From Halomonas colorata (GTDB lineage Bacteria > Pseudomonadota > Gammaproteobacteria > Pseudomonadales > Halomonadaceae): 64,000 nt of DNA. The stretch covers positions 1-64,000 of the forward strand of contig NZ_JABUZA010000011.1 in assembly GCF_014897985.1 (NCBI RefSeq), in the 5' to 3' direction. The notes beneath the pieces are model-generated. The model was not told where the DNA came from and searched no databases. It worked only from the letters and a program-made list of their open reading frames with translations. Both the position numbers and the translations under genes were made by a program. Of the stretch, positions 19,421 through 29,321 are shown one piece after another (position 1 is the stretch's first letter; each line of letters starts with the position of its first letter).

Positions 19421-20248
19421 ATGACCGACGCGCTGAATACGCTAGTAAATTTACTTGAGCTTGAAGCCCTCGAAGAGACGCTGTTTCGTGGTCAAAGCCA
19501 GGATTTAGGCTTTCCTCAGCTGTATGGCGGGCAGGTATTGGGTCAAGCACTCGCGGCGGCTTCGCGCACAGTGCCAGAGGAGCGTCGCCCCCACTCCCAG
19601 CACGGTTATTTTCTGCGCCCCGGCGATCCGCACCGCCCGGTCGTGTATCAGGTCGATAACGTGCGCGATGGCGGAAGCTTTACTACCCGTCGCGTAACGG
19701 CAATTCAAAAAGGCCGGCCGATTTTCTTCTGTAGCGCCTCTTTTCACAGTGCTGAAGACGGGTTTCATCATCAGCGCGCGATGCCTCAGGTCGAGTCGCC
19801 AGAAGCCCTGATTGAGAGCGGCGCCGCCAAGCATGCTCGCTTTCCTGGCCACCCAATCGAGTTTTTGCATATTAAAGGCAACCCGGATAATGGCGCTCCG
19901 GCAGGGCAGTGCTTGTGGTTTCGTTTTTCAGGCACGCTGCCGGACGACCCGGCACTGCACCGAAATCTGCTGTCTTATGCTTCGGACTTCAACCTGCTGA
20001 CCACGAGCCTGCTGCCCCACGGCATTCAGTTCACTGACCCTAAACTACGTATCGCAAGCCTTGACCATACGCTGTGGCTGCACGAAGACACGCGACTGGA
20101 TGAGTGGTTGCTGTACGTGATTGATTCGCCCTGGGCGGGCGGTTCAAGAGGCTTGGCTCGCGGGCATATCTATAGCCGCGATGGCCGCCTAATTGCCTCT
20201 ACGGCCCAGGAAGGGCTAACGCGCATGCATGATGAGCCGATTCGTTAA
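19421..20248 (+). CDS. tesB: Acyl-CoA thioesterase II
   Basis: TesB hydrolyses medium- and long-chain acyl-CoA to free fatty acid and CoA. The 275-residue protein is a double hot-dog: the first half has YGGQVLGQALAAA and RDGGSFTTRRVTAIQKGRPIFF, the second has SLDHTLWLHE, containing the catalytic Asp, and ARGHIYSRDGRLIASTAQEGLTR, containing the Thr/Gln partners. The length is slightly short of the E. coli protein. It is divergent from tadA across about 100 bp and ends at a hairpin shared with the convergent malic enzyme gene. Confidence 0.93.
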   Translation: MTDALNTLVNLLELEALEETLFRGQSQDLGFPQLYGGQVLGQALAAASRTVPEERRPHSQHGYFLRPGDPHRPVVYQVDNVRDGGSFTTRRVTAIQKGRPIFFCSASFHSAEDGFHHQRAMPQVESPEALIESGAAKHARFPGHPIEFLHIKGNPDNGAPAGQCLWFRFSGTLPDDPALHRNLLSYASDFNLLTTSLLPHGIQFTDPKLRIASLDHTLWLHEDTRLDEWLLYVIDSPWAGGSRGLARGHIYSRDGRLIASTAQEGLTRMHDEPIR

Positions 20249-20307
20249 CCCGATAAAACTGGGCCTTCGGCAGGTAATAAGCACTCAATAAAAACATGTA
20301 TAAACGA

Positions 20308-20334
20308 CAACGCCCGCAGCCAGTGCGGGCGTTG
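20308..20334. terminator. Convergent terminator between tesB and maeB
   Basis: An 11-bp perfect stem, CAACGCCCGCA with its complement and a 5-nt loop, lies between the converging stops of tesB and the malic enzyme gene. T-rich tracts are weak on both sides, but the position and stem fit a bidirectional terminator. Confidence 0.7.
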
Positions 20335-20353
20335 TAAGAGCCATCAGCAGATT

Positions 20354-21625
20354 TTAGCCGCCGTAAACGTCATTAATCGTTTTCAGCGGGTAGTGCGCCG
20401 GGTAAGGCTTGCGCGCAACGCCTGAGTCTACCGCCGCCTGGGCGACCGCTGATGAGACGCGCTCAAGCAGACGAACATCGACCGGCGTAGGGATAATGTA
20501 CTCGCGGCCAAAGCTCATTTCCGTGCGCTCATAAGCGCTAAGCACTTCCTCCGGCACCGGCTCACGGGCCAGATCTTTCAGGGCGTGCACAGCGGCAAGC
20601 TTCATGGCTTCGTTAATACGCGTGGCACGGACGTCCAGTGCACCCCGGAAAATAAACGGGAAACCCAGTACGTTGTTCACCTGATTGGGGAAGTCTGAGC
20701 GACCGGTGGCCATTATAACGTCCGGGCGCGCTTCGCGGGCAACATCCGGATGAATTTCAGGATCTGGGTTGGTGCAGGCAAAAATAACCGGATCTGCGGC
20801 CATCTTTTTAACCTGCTCAGCCGACAGCAGGCCCGGGCCGGAAAGACCGATAAACACATCGGCGCCGTCGATAGCGTCATTTAGCGTACGCATCTCGGTA
20901 TCCAGGGCAAACTCGGCCTTGTACTCATTGATTCCATCACGCCCGGCATGAATAACGCCACGGCGATCCAGCATGACCAGATTTTCTTTTTTGGCACCAC
21001 AGGAAACCAGCAAACGCATACAGGCAATGGCAGCGGCACCGGCGCCCATGCAAACGATCTTAACGTTCTCGATGGTCTTACCGGCAATGTCCAGCGCATT
21101 CAGCATGCCAGCGGCCGTGACGATAGCGGTACCGTGCTGGTCATCGTGAAATACAGGAATGCTGCAGCGTTCAGACAACGCCTTTTCAATTTCAAAACAC
21201 TCGGGCGCCTTGATATCTTCAAGGTTAATGCCACCCCAGGTATCGGCAATGCGGGCAACGGTATCGATAAATGCCTGTGGGCTTTCGGCGTCCACCTCGA
21301 TATCCACCGAGTTGATGCCCGCAAAGCACTTGAACAGCACGCCCTTGCCTTCCATGACGGGTTTACTTGCCAGCGGACCAAGATTCCCCAGGCCCAGGAT
21401 GGCGCTTCCATCGGTAATAACCGCGACTAAATTTCCCTTACCCGTATAACGGTAAGCATTTTCTGGATCGCGGGCGATTTCGCGAACCGGCTCGGCAACG
21501 CCTGGGCTATAGGCCATTGCCAAGTCGCGAGCCGTTGCGGTGGGTTTGGTTAATTCTACTGAAAGCTTACCGGGAATCGGTTTTGCATGATAATCCAGCG
21601 CTGCCTGCTTATTTGCATCCGTCAT
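20354..21625 (-). CDS. maeB: Malic enzyme (oxaloacetate-decarboxylating), short form
   Basis: This enzyme oxidatively decarboxylates malate to pyruvate, making NADPH or NADH. The 423-residue product contains the malic domain (SPGVAEPVREIARDPENAYRYTGKGNLVAVITDGSAILGLG), the metal-binding region HDDQHGTAIV and a C-terminal Rossmann domain with VCMGAGAAAIACMRLL. It lacks the C-terminal phosphotransacetylase-like domain of the roughly 760-residue E. coli MaeB and resembles the short Pseudomonas form. Cofactor preference cannot be read safely. It is separated by about 310 bp from rpmE, whose terminator lies in between. Confidence 0.9.
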   Translation of the reverse strand: MTDANKQAALDYHAKPIPGKLSVELTKPTATARDLAMAYSPGVAEPVREIARDPENAYRYTGKGNLVAVITDGSAILGLGNLGPLASKPVMEGKGVLFKCFAGINSVDIEVDAESPQAFIDTVARIADTWGGINLEDIKAPECFEIEKALSERCSIPVFHDDQHGTAIVTAAGMLNALDIAGKTIENVKIVCMGAGAAAIACMRLLVSCGAKKENLVMLDRRGVIHAGRDGINEYKAEFALDTEMRTLNDAIDGADVFIGLSGPGLLSAEQVKKMAADPVIFACTNPDPEIHPDVAREARPDVIMATGRSDFPNQVNNVLGFPFIFRGALDVRATRINEAMKLAAVHALKDLAREPVPEEVLSAYERTEMSFGREYIIPTPVDVRLLERVSSAVAQAAVDSGVARKPYPAHYPLKTINDVYGG

Positions 21626-21867
21626 AGTCAGGGTCCAATTAGCCTAAAGTAGATATAAGTGCATTCAGAATATAGAAAAATTCAAGTCGCCTCAAGCTAG
21701 CGGTCAACTCAAAAAGAAAACGCCAGTTTTAGCGAATATTCCTTCACGTTAAATACTTTTCTCAGCTATTTGCTGAATCTTATACAACCCCACGTTAGCC
21801 ATAACGGTTTACTTATTGCTGTATTGCAGCATTTTTGAAAATTCATTCCATTTTTAAGAACCAACAA

Positions 21868-21893
21868 AAAACCCACGCCGAGGCGTGGGTTTT
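21868..21893 (-). terminator. Rho-independent terminator of rpmE
   Basis: A 12-bp perfect stem (AAAACCCACGCC and its complement, 2-nt loop as written) is followed on the minus strand by TTTTTG. It begins about 45 bp after the rpmE stop. The rest of the 21626-21936 interval is AT-rich and presumably includes the maeB promoter; no gene is seen there. Confidence 0.85.
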
Positions 21894-21936
21894 GTGCAGC
21901 GTACAATGTACGTGCAGGGTGGTTGATCCGTTAGGA

Positions 21937-22152
21937 TTAACCGCGCTTGACAGCAGCGCCAAAACGCTTGTTGAAGCGCTCTACACGGCCACCAGTGGTC
22001 GCTTGCTTCTGCTTACCAGTGTAGAACGGGTGGCAGTTGGAGCATACGTCCAGCGAGAAATCCTGGCCAGAAGTAGTGCCAACCTGGAAGCTAGCACCGC
22101 AAGAGCAGTTAGCGGTGACCGTGTTGTAATTCGGGTGGATACCTTGTCTCAT
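21937..22152 (-). CDS. rpmE: 50S ribosomal protein L31, zinc-binding type
   Basis: A 71-residue ribosomal protein starting [19 protein letters not shown]. It carries the four zinc-ligand cysteines as CSC and CSNC, which marks the zinc-containing (C+) paralogue, the form that is mobilised under zinc starvation in several bacteria. The start is the ATG at 22152; an in-frame upstream extension to 22281 is not family-like. The gene is divergent from priA across 149 bp, a gap that contains the palindrome TAACCGGTTA (22228-22237). Confidence 0.96.
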   Translation of the reverse strand: MRQGIHPNYNTVTANCSCGASFQVGTTSGQDFSLDVCSNCHPFYTGKQKQATTGGRVERFNKRFGAAVKRG

Positions 22153-22301
22153 CGTGATGACCTCATAAGCTGTATGCCGCCACCTGATCCGTTGCCAGGC
22201 ACCGCATACGGGTTTGGAATAAACTGCTAACCGGTTACCCGCTTGATCGTTTAGATTCACAGCGGCCGCATATTTTAGCAAAACTTATCGCCGGAGGCCA
22301 A

Positions 22302-24521
22302 TTGCCTGACACTGTTTCTTTGCAGGTGCTGAAAGTTGCCCTGCCTTCTCCACTGCGTCGCCTGTTTGATTACTTACCGGCGAGCCACCCTCCTCCCTGT
22401 GGCTGGCAGTTGGGGCTTCGTGTGCGCGTGCCGTTTGGCCGGCGCGAAGTGGTAGGCGTGATTGTCGAGCTAGCCGATACCAGTGAGCTACCGCGCAGCC
22501 AGCTACGAGCGGTTAGCGAAGCGCTGGATGACGCGCCGCTTCCCGATGACTGGCTGTGGCTGTGCCGATTTGCTGCACGCTACTACCAGCACAGTTTGGG
22601 CGATACGCTGCAACACGCAATGCCCGCCAGGCTGCGCCAGGGCCACCCGATGGCCGGGCGCACGCAAACGCTTTGGCTTGCCAATATGCAAACGCAACCG
22701 GCGTTAAGTCGTGCCCCCAAACAGGCCGAGCTTTACGCCCTCCTCAGCCAGCATCCCCACGGCTTGCCCACCCGCGCCGTCAGCGCGCATGGTTTTACTC
22801 GCGATCAATTGCTAGCACTGACCAAAAAAGGCCTGGCCACCCAGCAGGAAATTGTTCTGACCGCCCCCGAGCCGCCTAGTGGCAATCTGCTTGCGACACC
22901 CGCCCTACCGCTTAATCGCGAACAGGCGGCGACGCTGGCTGCCCTGCATGAAAAGCTGGATGGCTATCACCCGTGCCTGCTTGAAGGGGTGACCGGCAGC
23001 GGTAAAACCGAAATTTATCTACAGCTCATTGAGTCAGTGGCGGCTAAAGGCAAGCAGTCGCTGGTGTTAGTGCCCGAAATCGGCCTGACGCCGCAAACCC
23101 TGGCACGCTTTAGAAGCCGCTTTCGGGTACCGGTAGTTGCCCTGCATTCAGGGCTAACCGACCCGGAACGTTTAGACGTTTGGGAGGCCGCAGCAAGCGG
23201 CCGTGCCTTGGTTATTATCGGCACGCGTTCGGCGATTTTCACCCCGCTTGCCAACCCGGGGGCGATTATTGTCGATGAAGAGCACGACGGCTCTTATAAG
23301 CAGCACGGCGGGCTGCGCTACCATGCTCGGGATCTTGCCGTGGCACGCGCACACTATCACGGCATCCCGCTGCTCCTGGGCAGCGCCACACCATCGCTTG
23401 AAAGCTTGCAGCAGGCGCTTTCCGGTAGCTATCGCCACTTGCGCCTTACTCAGCGCCCCAGCCGCCACCAGCCCGCCAAGCTGGAGCTGATTGACTTACG
23501 CCATCAGCGGCGTCAGGGAGGGCTATTACCCAATGCGATCAAAGCGATTAAAAGCACGCTGAGCGCGGGCAAGCAGGTGCTGATCTTTATCAACCGGCGC
23601 GGCTTTGCGCCCACGCTTGCCTGTCACGCCTGCGGCTGGATGGCGGAGTGTGGCCAATGCGATTCACGCATGACGCTGCACCGTCAACCGCCGCTACTCG
23701 CCTGCCATCATTGCGATAGCCGCCGTGCCTTGCCAGACGCCTGCCCAGAGTGCGGCAGCGGCGACCTGCGCGCCCTGGGAAGCGGCACCGAGCGCACTGA
23801 AGAGACGCTCCAAGGGCTTTTCCCCAAGGTGGCCGTTCACCGCATTGACCGCGACAGCACGCGCAAAAAAGACAGCTTCGAGCAGATACTCAAAGAGATT
23901 CATCGCGGCGAACCCTGCCTGCTGGTGGGTACCCAAATGCTCGCCAAAGGGCACCATCTGCCTCACGTCACCTTAGTGGTGGTGGTGAATGCCGATGGCG
24001 GCCTTTATGCCGCTGATTTTCGAGCGCTGGAGCATAGCGCGCAGCTACTTGAGCAGGTGGCCGGCCGTGCCGGTCGGGCGGCTGACCCGGGCCGGGTGCT
24101 GGTACAGACCTTACATCCCGATGATCCGCATCTAGGCCAGCTGGCCGAACACGGCTACGGAGCATTGGCCAGAAACCTTCTGGAAGAACGACGTCTAGCG
24201 CAGCTGCCGCCCTTTACCTTTATGGCGTTGTTAAGGGTGGAAAGCCCTCAGGAGGAAGCGGCTCTCACGCTTGCCCAGCAAGCGGGCCAGGCGCTACGTG
24301 AATGGCTTAAGACCTCAGGCCTTGCCACTAACTGCCTGGGCCCGGTGCCTGCGCCCATGGAGCGTCGCCAAAACCGTTACCATATCCACCTTATGCTGGC
24401 GGCTAACAAGCGTAGCCAGCTGCATACCGCGGCCAGTTGGCTAGTGCAATGGATGGAAGCCAATCGCGAGGCCCGCAAGGTCCGCTGGTCGATTGATATT
24501 GACCCGCAAACGCTGGCTTAA
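22302..24521 (+). CDS. priA: Primosomal protein N' (PriA helicase)
   Basis: PriA recognises stalled forks and reloads the replisome. The 739-residue protein begins with the 3' DNA-binding domain (VALPSPLRRLFDYLPA). It then has the helicase core: Walker A GVTGSGKTEIYL, the DEEH box and GSATPSLES, with AGRAGRA in motif VI. Between lobes lies the zinc region with paired cysteines CHACGWMAECGQCDSR and CHHCDSRRALPDACPECG. The proposed start is TTG at 22302 with GGAGG four bases upstream; no in-frame ATG precedes the conserved N-terminus. It is divergent from rpmE, as in E. coli. Confidence 0.96.
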   Translation: MPDTVSLQVLKVALPSPLRRLFDYLPASHPPPCGWQLGLRVRVPFGRREVVGVIVELADTSELPRSQLRAVSEALDDAPLPDDWLWLCRFAARYYQHSLGDTLQHAMPARLRQGHPMAGRTQTLWLANMQTQPALSRAPKQAELYALLSQHPHGLPTRAVSAHGFTRDQLLALTKKGLATQQEIVLTAPEPPSGNLLATPALPLNREQAATLAALHEKLDGYHPCLLEGVTGSGKTEIYLQLIESVAAKGKQSLVLVPEIGLTPQTLARFRSRFRVPVVALHSGLTDPERLDVWEAAASGRALVIIGTRSAIFTPLANPGAIIVDEEHDGSYKQHGGLRYHARDLAVARAHYHGIPLLLGSATPSLESLQQALSGSYRHLRLTQRPSRHQPAKLELIDLRHQRRQGGLLPNAIKAIKSTLSAGKQVLIFINRRGFAPTLACHACGWMAECGQCDSRMTLHRQPPLLACHHCDSRRALPDACPECGSGDLRALGSGTERTEETLQGLFPKVAVHRIDRDSTRKKDSFEQILKEIHRGEPCLLVGTQMLAKGHHLPHVTLVVVVNADGGLYAADFRALEHSAQLLEQVAGRAGRAADPGRVLVQTLHPDDPHLGQLAEHGYGALARNLLEERRLAQLPPFTFMALLRVESPQEEAALTLAQQAGQALREWLKTSGLATNCLGPVPAPMERRQNRYHIHLMLAANKRSQLHTAASWLVQWMEANREARKVRWSIDIDPQTLA

Positions 24522-24657
24522 CTTAAGCTTTTCGCTGCAAAAAAGCCGCCCGCAGGCGCGGGCACTTAAGCATGGATCGCATCAACACCTTTGAAACTGC
24601 GCGCCAAATGCTGATAATGACCGCTTTGCTGCTGCACCTAGGCCTGGTTGATACATC

Positions 24658-24699
24658 TACGTTGATGCACTTATGTTGATGCACTTATGTTGATGCACC
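24658..24699. repeat. 14-bp direct repeat, three copies, upstream of argS
   Basis: Three head-to-tail copies of TATGTTGATGCACT (the first with C at the third position, the third ending in C) fill most of the priA-argS gap and end 52 bp before the argS ATG. The 230-bp gap also has a weak GCCCGC/GCGGGC hairpin (24548-24563) just after priA. No gene is seen. Confidence 0.85.
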
Positions 24700-24751
24700 T
24701 AGTTAAGTGCGCGCCTGCACACGCCGCCACCGACGTTATCCGGATACCCAA

Positions 24752-26437
24752 ATGAAAGACACGATTATTTCTCTGCTCAACGGCGCCGTAGACGCGCTCA
24801 AGCTCCAAGGCGTGCTGCCTGATGATCTTCAGCCCACCATCAAAGTCGATCCGACCAAAGATAAGGCCCACGGCGACTACGCCACCAACCTGGCGCTGAT
24901 GCTGGCCAAACCGGCAGGCAAAAATCCCCGAGAGCTGGCCGAGACACTGATTGCTGCGCTGCCCGAAAGCGACGCTATCCAAAAAACCGAGATCGCCGGG
25001 CCTGGATTCATCAACTTTTTTGCCGCCGCCGACGCCGCCGCGCAGATTGTTGCTCAGGTGCTGGATAGCGGCGACGCATTTGGCCGCAGCATGGTTGGTC
25101 AGGCGGAAAAAGTGCAGGTCGAGTTTGTATCGGCCAACCCGACGGGCCCTTTGCACGTGGGCCATGGCCGCGGTGCCGCCATTGGCGACTGCCTGTGCCG
25201 CCTGCTGGAAGCCACGGGTTATGACGTTACGCGCGAATTTTATTACAACGATGCGGGCGCGCAGATTGCCAACCTGGCCCGCTCGGTACAGGCGCGTGCC
25301 AAAAATCTGGGTCCTGATGATGAAAGCTGGCCGGAAGACGGCTATCGCGGCGAATATATTAGCGATGTCGCCAACGACTACCTGGCAGGTAAAACCGTCA
25401 CCGCTGATGATCGCGAAGTCACCGCCAAGGCGGATGCTGATGACCTGGACGCCATTCAGGAATTTGCCGTTGCCTGGCTACGCCGTGAGCAGGATCTGGA
25501 CCTCAAAGCCTTTGGCGTCGAGTTTGATGTCTACTTCCTGGAATCCTCGCTCTATCAGGATGGCAAGGTGAACGAAGCGGTTGAAAAGCTTGTCGCTAAC
25601 GGCCACACCTATGAAGACGACGGCGCCATGTGGCTGCGCACCACCGACTTTGGTGATGACAAAGACCGCGTGATGCGTAAGCGCGAAGGCGGCTATACCT
25701 ACTTCCTGCCTGACGTGGCCTACCACCTGGATAAATGGCAGCGCGGTTTCACTACCGTGATTAACGAACAGGGGGCCGATCACCACTCGACCGTTACCAG
25801 GGTGCGTGCCGGCCTGCAGGCGTTAGAAGTAGGCATTCCCAAGGGCTGGCCCGATTACGTGCTGCACCAGATGGTCATGGTGACGCGCTCAGGCGTTGAG
25901 GTAAAACTCTCCAAACGGGCCGGCAGCTACGTCACGGTACGTGATTTGATCGACGAAGTCGGCCGCGATGCCACGCGTTTTTTCCTGGCTGCACGCCGCG
26001 CCGACTCGCAGCTCACTTTCGACATTGACCTGGCGCGCTCGCAGTCCAACGACAACCCGGTGTACTACATCCAATACGCCCATGCCCGGGTATGCAGCAT
26101 GCTGCGCAAAACTGAGGCGGCAGATCAACCGTTTGATCATACGCAGGCCATGGCCAACCTGGCCCTGCTGGATAGCGACCAGGAGAAGGCCGTGCTTAAC
26201 CGCTTGGCCCGCTACCCAGAGGTTGTTCAAACCGCCGCCCGAAACCGTGAACCGCAGCAAGTGGCTCAGTACCTGCTGGATCTAGCGGGTGATTTCCACA
26301 CCTGCTACAACGCGGTTAAAGTCATGGTCGAGGACGATACGTTACGCAACGTTCGCCTGGCGCTGGGCCTGGCAACCCGGCAGGTGCTGCGCAATGGTCT
26401 GGATCTGATGGGCGTCAGCGCCCCAGAGGAGATGTAA
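24752..26437 (+). CDS. argS: Arginyl-tRNA synthetase
   Basis: A class Ia synthetase charging tRNA-Arg. The 561-residue protein has the N-terminal Add-1 domain, the HIGH-type motif as [12 protein letters not shown] (after [10 protein letters not shown]), the KMSKS region as KLSKRAG, and the C-terminal DALR anticodon-binding domain. The ATG at 24752 starts MKDTIISLL, matching the family; an upstream in-frame start at 24707 would add 15 residues without support. Three bases separate its stop from the ftsN-like gene, implying cotranscription. Confidence 0.97.
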   Translation: MKDTIISLLNGAVDALKLQGVLPDDLQPTIKVDPTKDKAHGDYATNLALMLAKPAGKNPRELAETLIAALPESDAIQKTEIAGPGFINFFAAADAAAQIVAQVLDSGDAFGRSMVGQAEKVQVEFVSANPTGPLHVGHGRGAAIGDCLCRLLEATGYDVTREFYYNDAGAQIANLARSVQARAKNLGPDDESWPEDGYRGEYISDVANDYLAGKTVTADDREVTAKADADDLDAIQEFAVAWLRREQDLDLKAFGVEFDVYFLESSLYQDGKVNEAVEKLVANGHTYEDDGAMWLRTTDFGDDKDRVMRKREGGYTYFLPDVAYHLDKWQRGFTTVINEQGADHHSTVTRVRAGLQALEVGIPKGWPDYVLHQMVMVTRSGVEVKLSKRAGSYVTVRDLIDEVGRDATRFFLAARRADSQLTFDIDLARSQSNDNPVYYIQYAHARVCSMLRKTEAADQPFDHTQAMANLALLDSDQEKAVLNRLARYPEVVQTAARNREPQQVAQYLLDLAGDFHTCYNAVKVMVEDDTLRNVRLALGLATRQVLRNGLDLMGVSAPEEM

Positions 26438-26440
26438 ACC

Positions 26441-27184
26441 ATGGCCAGCCCGCGCAAAAAGCCCTCTCGCCGTGGCGCTACGTCACAGCGCAAGGCCGCC
26501 CGCACCTCAGGCAGTTCGGGCGGAGGTTTTCGTCTCCCCGGCTGGCTGTGGGGTCTTGCTGGCATGGCGGCAGGCTTCTTTCTGGCTCAACACCAGCACG
26601 GCACAGCACCCTGGCAGGACAAGCCCAGCGACCAGCCCCAGGCAACGGTGCTCTCCAAGCCAGAAAGCCCAGAGCGGGCCGCCGCACGCGAGACGGAAAC
26701 TCAACCGTCGATGCCGACGTTTGAGTTTTATACGCTGCTGCCGGAAACCGAGGTTATTGCCCCAGGCGTTACGCTGCCCTCCAACGTGACCCGGCCTGAA
26801 GTCGCCGAACAGCCCGCAGAAAGCACCACGAGCGACACGTCAGCCGCGGGCGACGATCCTATAGCTCAGGTCATTGCCGCCAATACGCGGCCGGATGAGC
26901 AGGCAAGTACCGTACAGCAGCAGCCTGCGCCGACCAATACCAGTGCGGCAAAACGCTACGTGCTGCAAGCCGCCTCGTTTCGTGAGTTAAGCGATGCCGA
27001 GCAGCTGCGTGGCCGGTTGCGTAACCTGAGTTTGCTTGCCCAAATCAGCGAGGTGCAGGCCGATGGCAATACGTGGCACCGTGTCCAGGTAGGGCCGTAT
27101 GACGACACGCGCGAATTGAACCGCGCCCAGGATCTAATGACCACGCAAGGCATCGAGCCCCTGCTGATTCAGCTGCAAAACTAA
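26441..27184 (+). CDS. ftsN: SPOR-domain cell division protein, FtsN-like
   Basis: FtsN-type proteins activate septal peptidoglycan synthesis and bind denuded glycan. The 247-residue protein has a basic N-terminal cytoplasmic tail (RKKPSRRGATSQRKAAR), one membrane span (about residues 31-47, LPGWLWGLAGMAAGFFLA) and a long Pro/Thr/Ala-rich periplasmic linker. A C-terminal SPOR domain (about 170-247, starting KRYVLQAASFRELSDAEQL) completes it. Position directly before hslVU matches E. coli ftsN. Sequence conservation outside SPOR is always low, so the symbol rests on architecture and synteny. Confidence 0.83.
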   Translation: MASPRKKPSRRGATSQRKAARTSGSSGGGFRLPGWLWGLAGMAAGFFLAQHQHGTAPWQDKPSDQPQATVLSKPESPERAAARETETQPSMPTFEFYTLLPETEVIAPGVTLPSNVTRPEVAEQPAESTTSDTSAAGDDPIAQVIAANTRPDEQASTVQQQPAPTNTSAAKRYVLQAASFRELSDAEQLRGRLRNLSLLAQISEVQADGNTWHRVQVGPYDDTRELNRAQDLMTTQGIEPLLIQLQN

Positions 27185-27206
27185 CGAAACCCACAGGTGT
27201 TATTCC

Positions 27207-27245
27207 GCGGGCGGTTGATTTTTTATCAGCCGCCCGCATTTTATT
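27207..27245 (+). terminator. Rho-independent terminator after the ftsN-like gene
   Basis: A 13-bp stem (GCGGGCGGTTGAT with its complement, one G-T wobble) closes a loop of five T residues and is followed by ATTTTATTG. It separates the argS-ftsN unit from hslVU. Confidence 0.8.
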
Positions 27246-27333
27246 GTCCATCGTCTTTGTTAGCGGTCGCTCTATCATCCGTTAAGCGGCCGGTCAGTTA
27301 TCGGGAGCACGCCTCCCCCAAGGAGTTATCTCC

Positions 27334-27867
27334 ATGACCACTATCGTATCCGTACGTCGCGGTAATCAGGTTGCCCTGGCAGGCGACGGCCAAGTATCGC
27401 TTGGCAATACCGTGATGAAAGGCAACGCCAGCAAGGTGCGTCGCCTCTATCGTGGCAAAGTGCTCGCCGGTTTTGCAGGCGGCACGGCCGATGCGTTCAC
27501 GCTGTTTGAGCGTTTTGAAGCTCAGCTTGAGAAGTATCAAGGTCACCTTACCAAGGCAGCCGTTGAGCTGGCAAAGGACTGGCGTACCGACCGCGCCCTG
27601 CGTCGGCTGGAAGCGCTGCTTGCCGTTGCCGACCATAGCGCCTCGCTGATCATCACCGGCAATGGCGATGTGGTCGAGCCTGAGCGCGGCATTATCGCGA
27701 TTGGTTCGGGCGGTAACTTTGCCCAGGCAAGTGCCCGTGCACTTCTCGAAAACACCGAACTTTCAGCGCGGGAAATCACCGAGAAATCGCTGCAAATCGC
27801 TGGTGACATCTGTGTATTCACCAACCATCACGTGACGCTCGAAGAGCTAAATATCAACGAACGTTGA
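27334..27867 (+). CDS. hslV: ATP-dependent protease subunit HslV
   Basis: HslV forms the double-hexameric proteolytic core of HslUV. The 177-residue product begins [10 protein letters not shown]; removal of Met exposes the catalytic N-terminal threonine. Further family segments are [18 protein letters not shown] and GRVRRLYR-like [27 protein letters not shown] is well placed before the ATG. Ten bases separate it from hslU. I looked for a sigma-32 type heat-shock promoter in the preceding gap and found no convincing one. Confidence 0.97.
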   Translation: MTTIVSVRRGNQVALAGDGQVSLGNTVMKGNASKVRRLYRGKVLAGFAGGTADAFTLFERFEAQLEKYQGHLTKAAVELAKDWRTDRALRRLEALLAVADHSASLIITGNGDVVEPERGIIAIGSGGNFAQASARALLENTELSAREITEKSLQIAGDICVFTNHHVTLEELNINER

Positions 27868-27877
27868 GGCTGCCTTA

Positions 27878-29200
27878 ATGACTCAGATGACACCCCGCGA
27901 AATCGTCCACGCGCTTGATCAATACATTATCGGCCAGCAGGATGCTAAGCGTGCCGTGGCCATTGCGCTGCGCAACCGCTGGCGCCGCATGCAGCTTGAC
28001 GACGACTTGCGCCCCGAAGTTACCCCGAAAAACATTTTGATGATCGGCCCCACGGGCGTGGGTAAAACTGAAATTGCCCGCCGTCTGGCCAAGCTTGCCC
28101 GCGCGCCGTTTATTAAAGTCGAAGCCACCAAGTTCACTGAAGTGGGCTATGTCGGCCGCGATGTTGAATCGATCATCCGTGATCTGATGGAAGCGGCCAT
28201 TAAAATGGTTCGTGAACACGCTAAAGAAGAAGTTGGCCACCGCGCGGAAGACGCCGCCGAAGACCGCGTGCTGGATGCGCTGCTGCCGCCACCGCGTGGC
28301 CAGGAAGACAAGCCCCGCGAAGATAGCAGCACGCGCCAGTCGTTCCGTAAAAAGCTGCGCGAAGGCCAGCTGAACGACAAAGAGATCGATATCGAAGTGT
28401 CGTCTCAGGGCCAGGGCGTCGACATCATGACCCCGCCGGGCATGGAAGAGATGACCAACCAGCTGCAGAGCCTATTCTCCAGTATGGGCCAGCAGAAGCG
28501 CGAACAGCGCCGGGTAACGGTTAAAGAAGCCCTGGTACTACTGCGTGATGAAGAGGCGGGCAAGCTGGTCAACGAAGATGAGATCAAGGCGCGCGCCGTT
28601 GAATCCGTCGAGCAGCACGGCATCGTGTTCCTGGATGAGATCGACAAGGTTGCCAAGGGTAGCGGGCAGTCAAGCGGTGGCGAAGTCTCCCGTGAAGGCG
28701 TGCAGCGCGACCTGCTGCCACTGATCGAAGGCTCCACCGTGTCGACCAAGTACGGCATGGTGAAAACCGATCATATTCTGTTTATTGCCTCGGGCGCCTT
28801 CCACCTGTCGCGCCCCTCCGATTTGATCCCGGAGCTTCAGGGCCGCCTGCCGATCCGCGTTGAGCTTGACGCGCTGACGCCTGGCGACTTTAAGCGCATT
28901 CTTACCGAGCCGTCTGCATCGCTCACCCGTCAGTACCAAGCGCTGCTCGCGACCGAAGGCCTGGATATTGAGTTCACCCCTGACGGTATTGCGCGTATTG
29001 CTGAGATTTCCTGGCAGGTTAACGAAGGCACCGAAAATATCGGCGCTCGCCGCTTGCATACGGTGATGGAGCGTCTGCTTGAAGAGGCCTCGTTTAGAGG
29101 TGGCGATATGGATAGCCCGCTGGTGATTGACGCCGACTACGTTAATGCCCAGTTAGGCGAACTCGCCGTTGACGAAGATCTGTCGCGCTATATTCTGTAA
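27878..29200 (+). CDS. hslU: ATP-dependent protease ATPase subunit HslU
   Basis: HslU is the AAA+ unfoldase that feeds substrates to HslV. The 440-residue protein starts [37 protein letters not shown] and has Walker [10 protein letters not shown], the pore-loop region GYVGRDVES, and an inserted I-domain (about residues 110-240). Walker B is [10 protein letters not shown]. The C-terminal residues LSRYIL fit the tail that docks in HslV. It is cotranscribed with hslV. A T-rich imperfect hairpin (about 29191-29230) just past the stop may end transcription. Confidence 0.98.
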   Translation: MTQMTPREIVHALDQYIIGQQDAKRAVAIALRNRWRRMQLDDDLRPEVTPKNILMIGPTGVGKTEIARRLAKLARAPFIKVEATKFTEVGYVGRDVESIIRDLMEAAIKMVREHAKEEVGHRAEDAAEDRVLDALLPPPRGQEDKPREDSSTRQSFRKKLREGQLNDKEIDIEVSSQGQGVDIMTPPGMEEMTNQLQSLFSSMGQQKREQRRVTVKEALVLLRDEEAGKLVNEDEIKARAVESVEQHGIVFLDEIDKVAKGSGQSSGGEVSREGVQRDLLPLIEGSTVSTKYGMVKTDHILFIASGAFHLSRPSDLIPELQGRLPIRVELDALTPGDFKRILTEPSASLTRQYQALLATEGLDIEFTPDGIARIAEISWQVNEGTENIGARRLHTVMERLLEEASFRGGDMDSPLVIDADYVNAQLGELAVDEDLSRYIL

Positions 29201-29321
29201 AATTAGTTTTTTTTTAAATTACAGAGAATCTAAGTGCAGCTGAGGCCGCCACTTTGTTTTACGCTAAATACGGCGCTAATCCAGGGTAGGCGGCTTTATT
29301 AATACGTGAAGAGGTCAACCG

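Noticed and set aside
21835-22230. 131-codon plus-strand frame across rpmE
   Set aside because: It runs through the rpmE terminator and antisense to L31; no independent support.
22153-22281. N-terminal extension of the rpmE frame
   Set aside because: L31 begins at MRQGIHPNY; the 43 upstream codons do not belong to the family and fall in the divergent promoter region.
27246-27333. Heat-shock (sigma-32) promoter before hslV
   Set aside because: No CTTGAAA/CCCCAT-like pair with correct spacing was found, so none is annotated.
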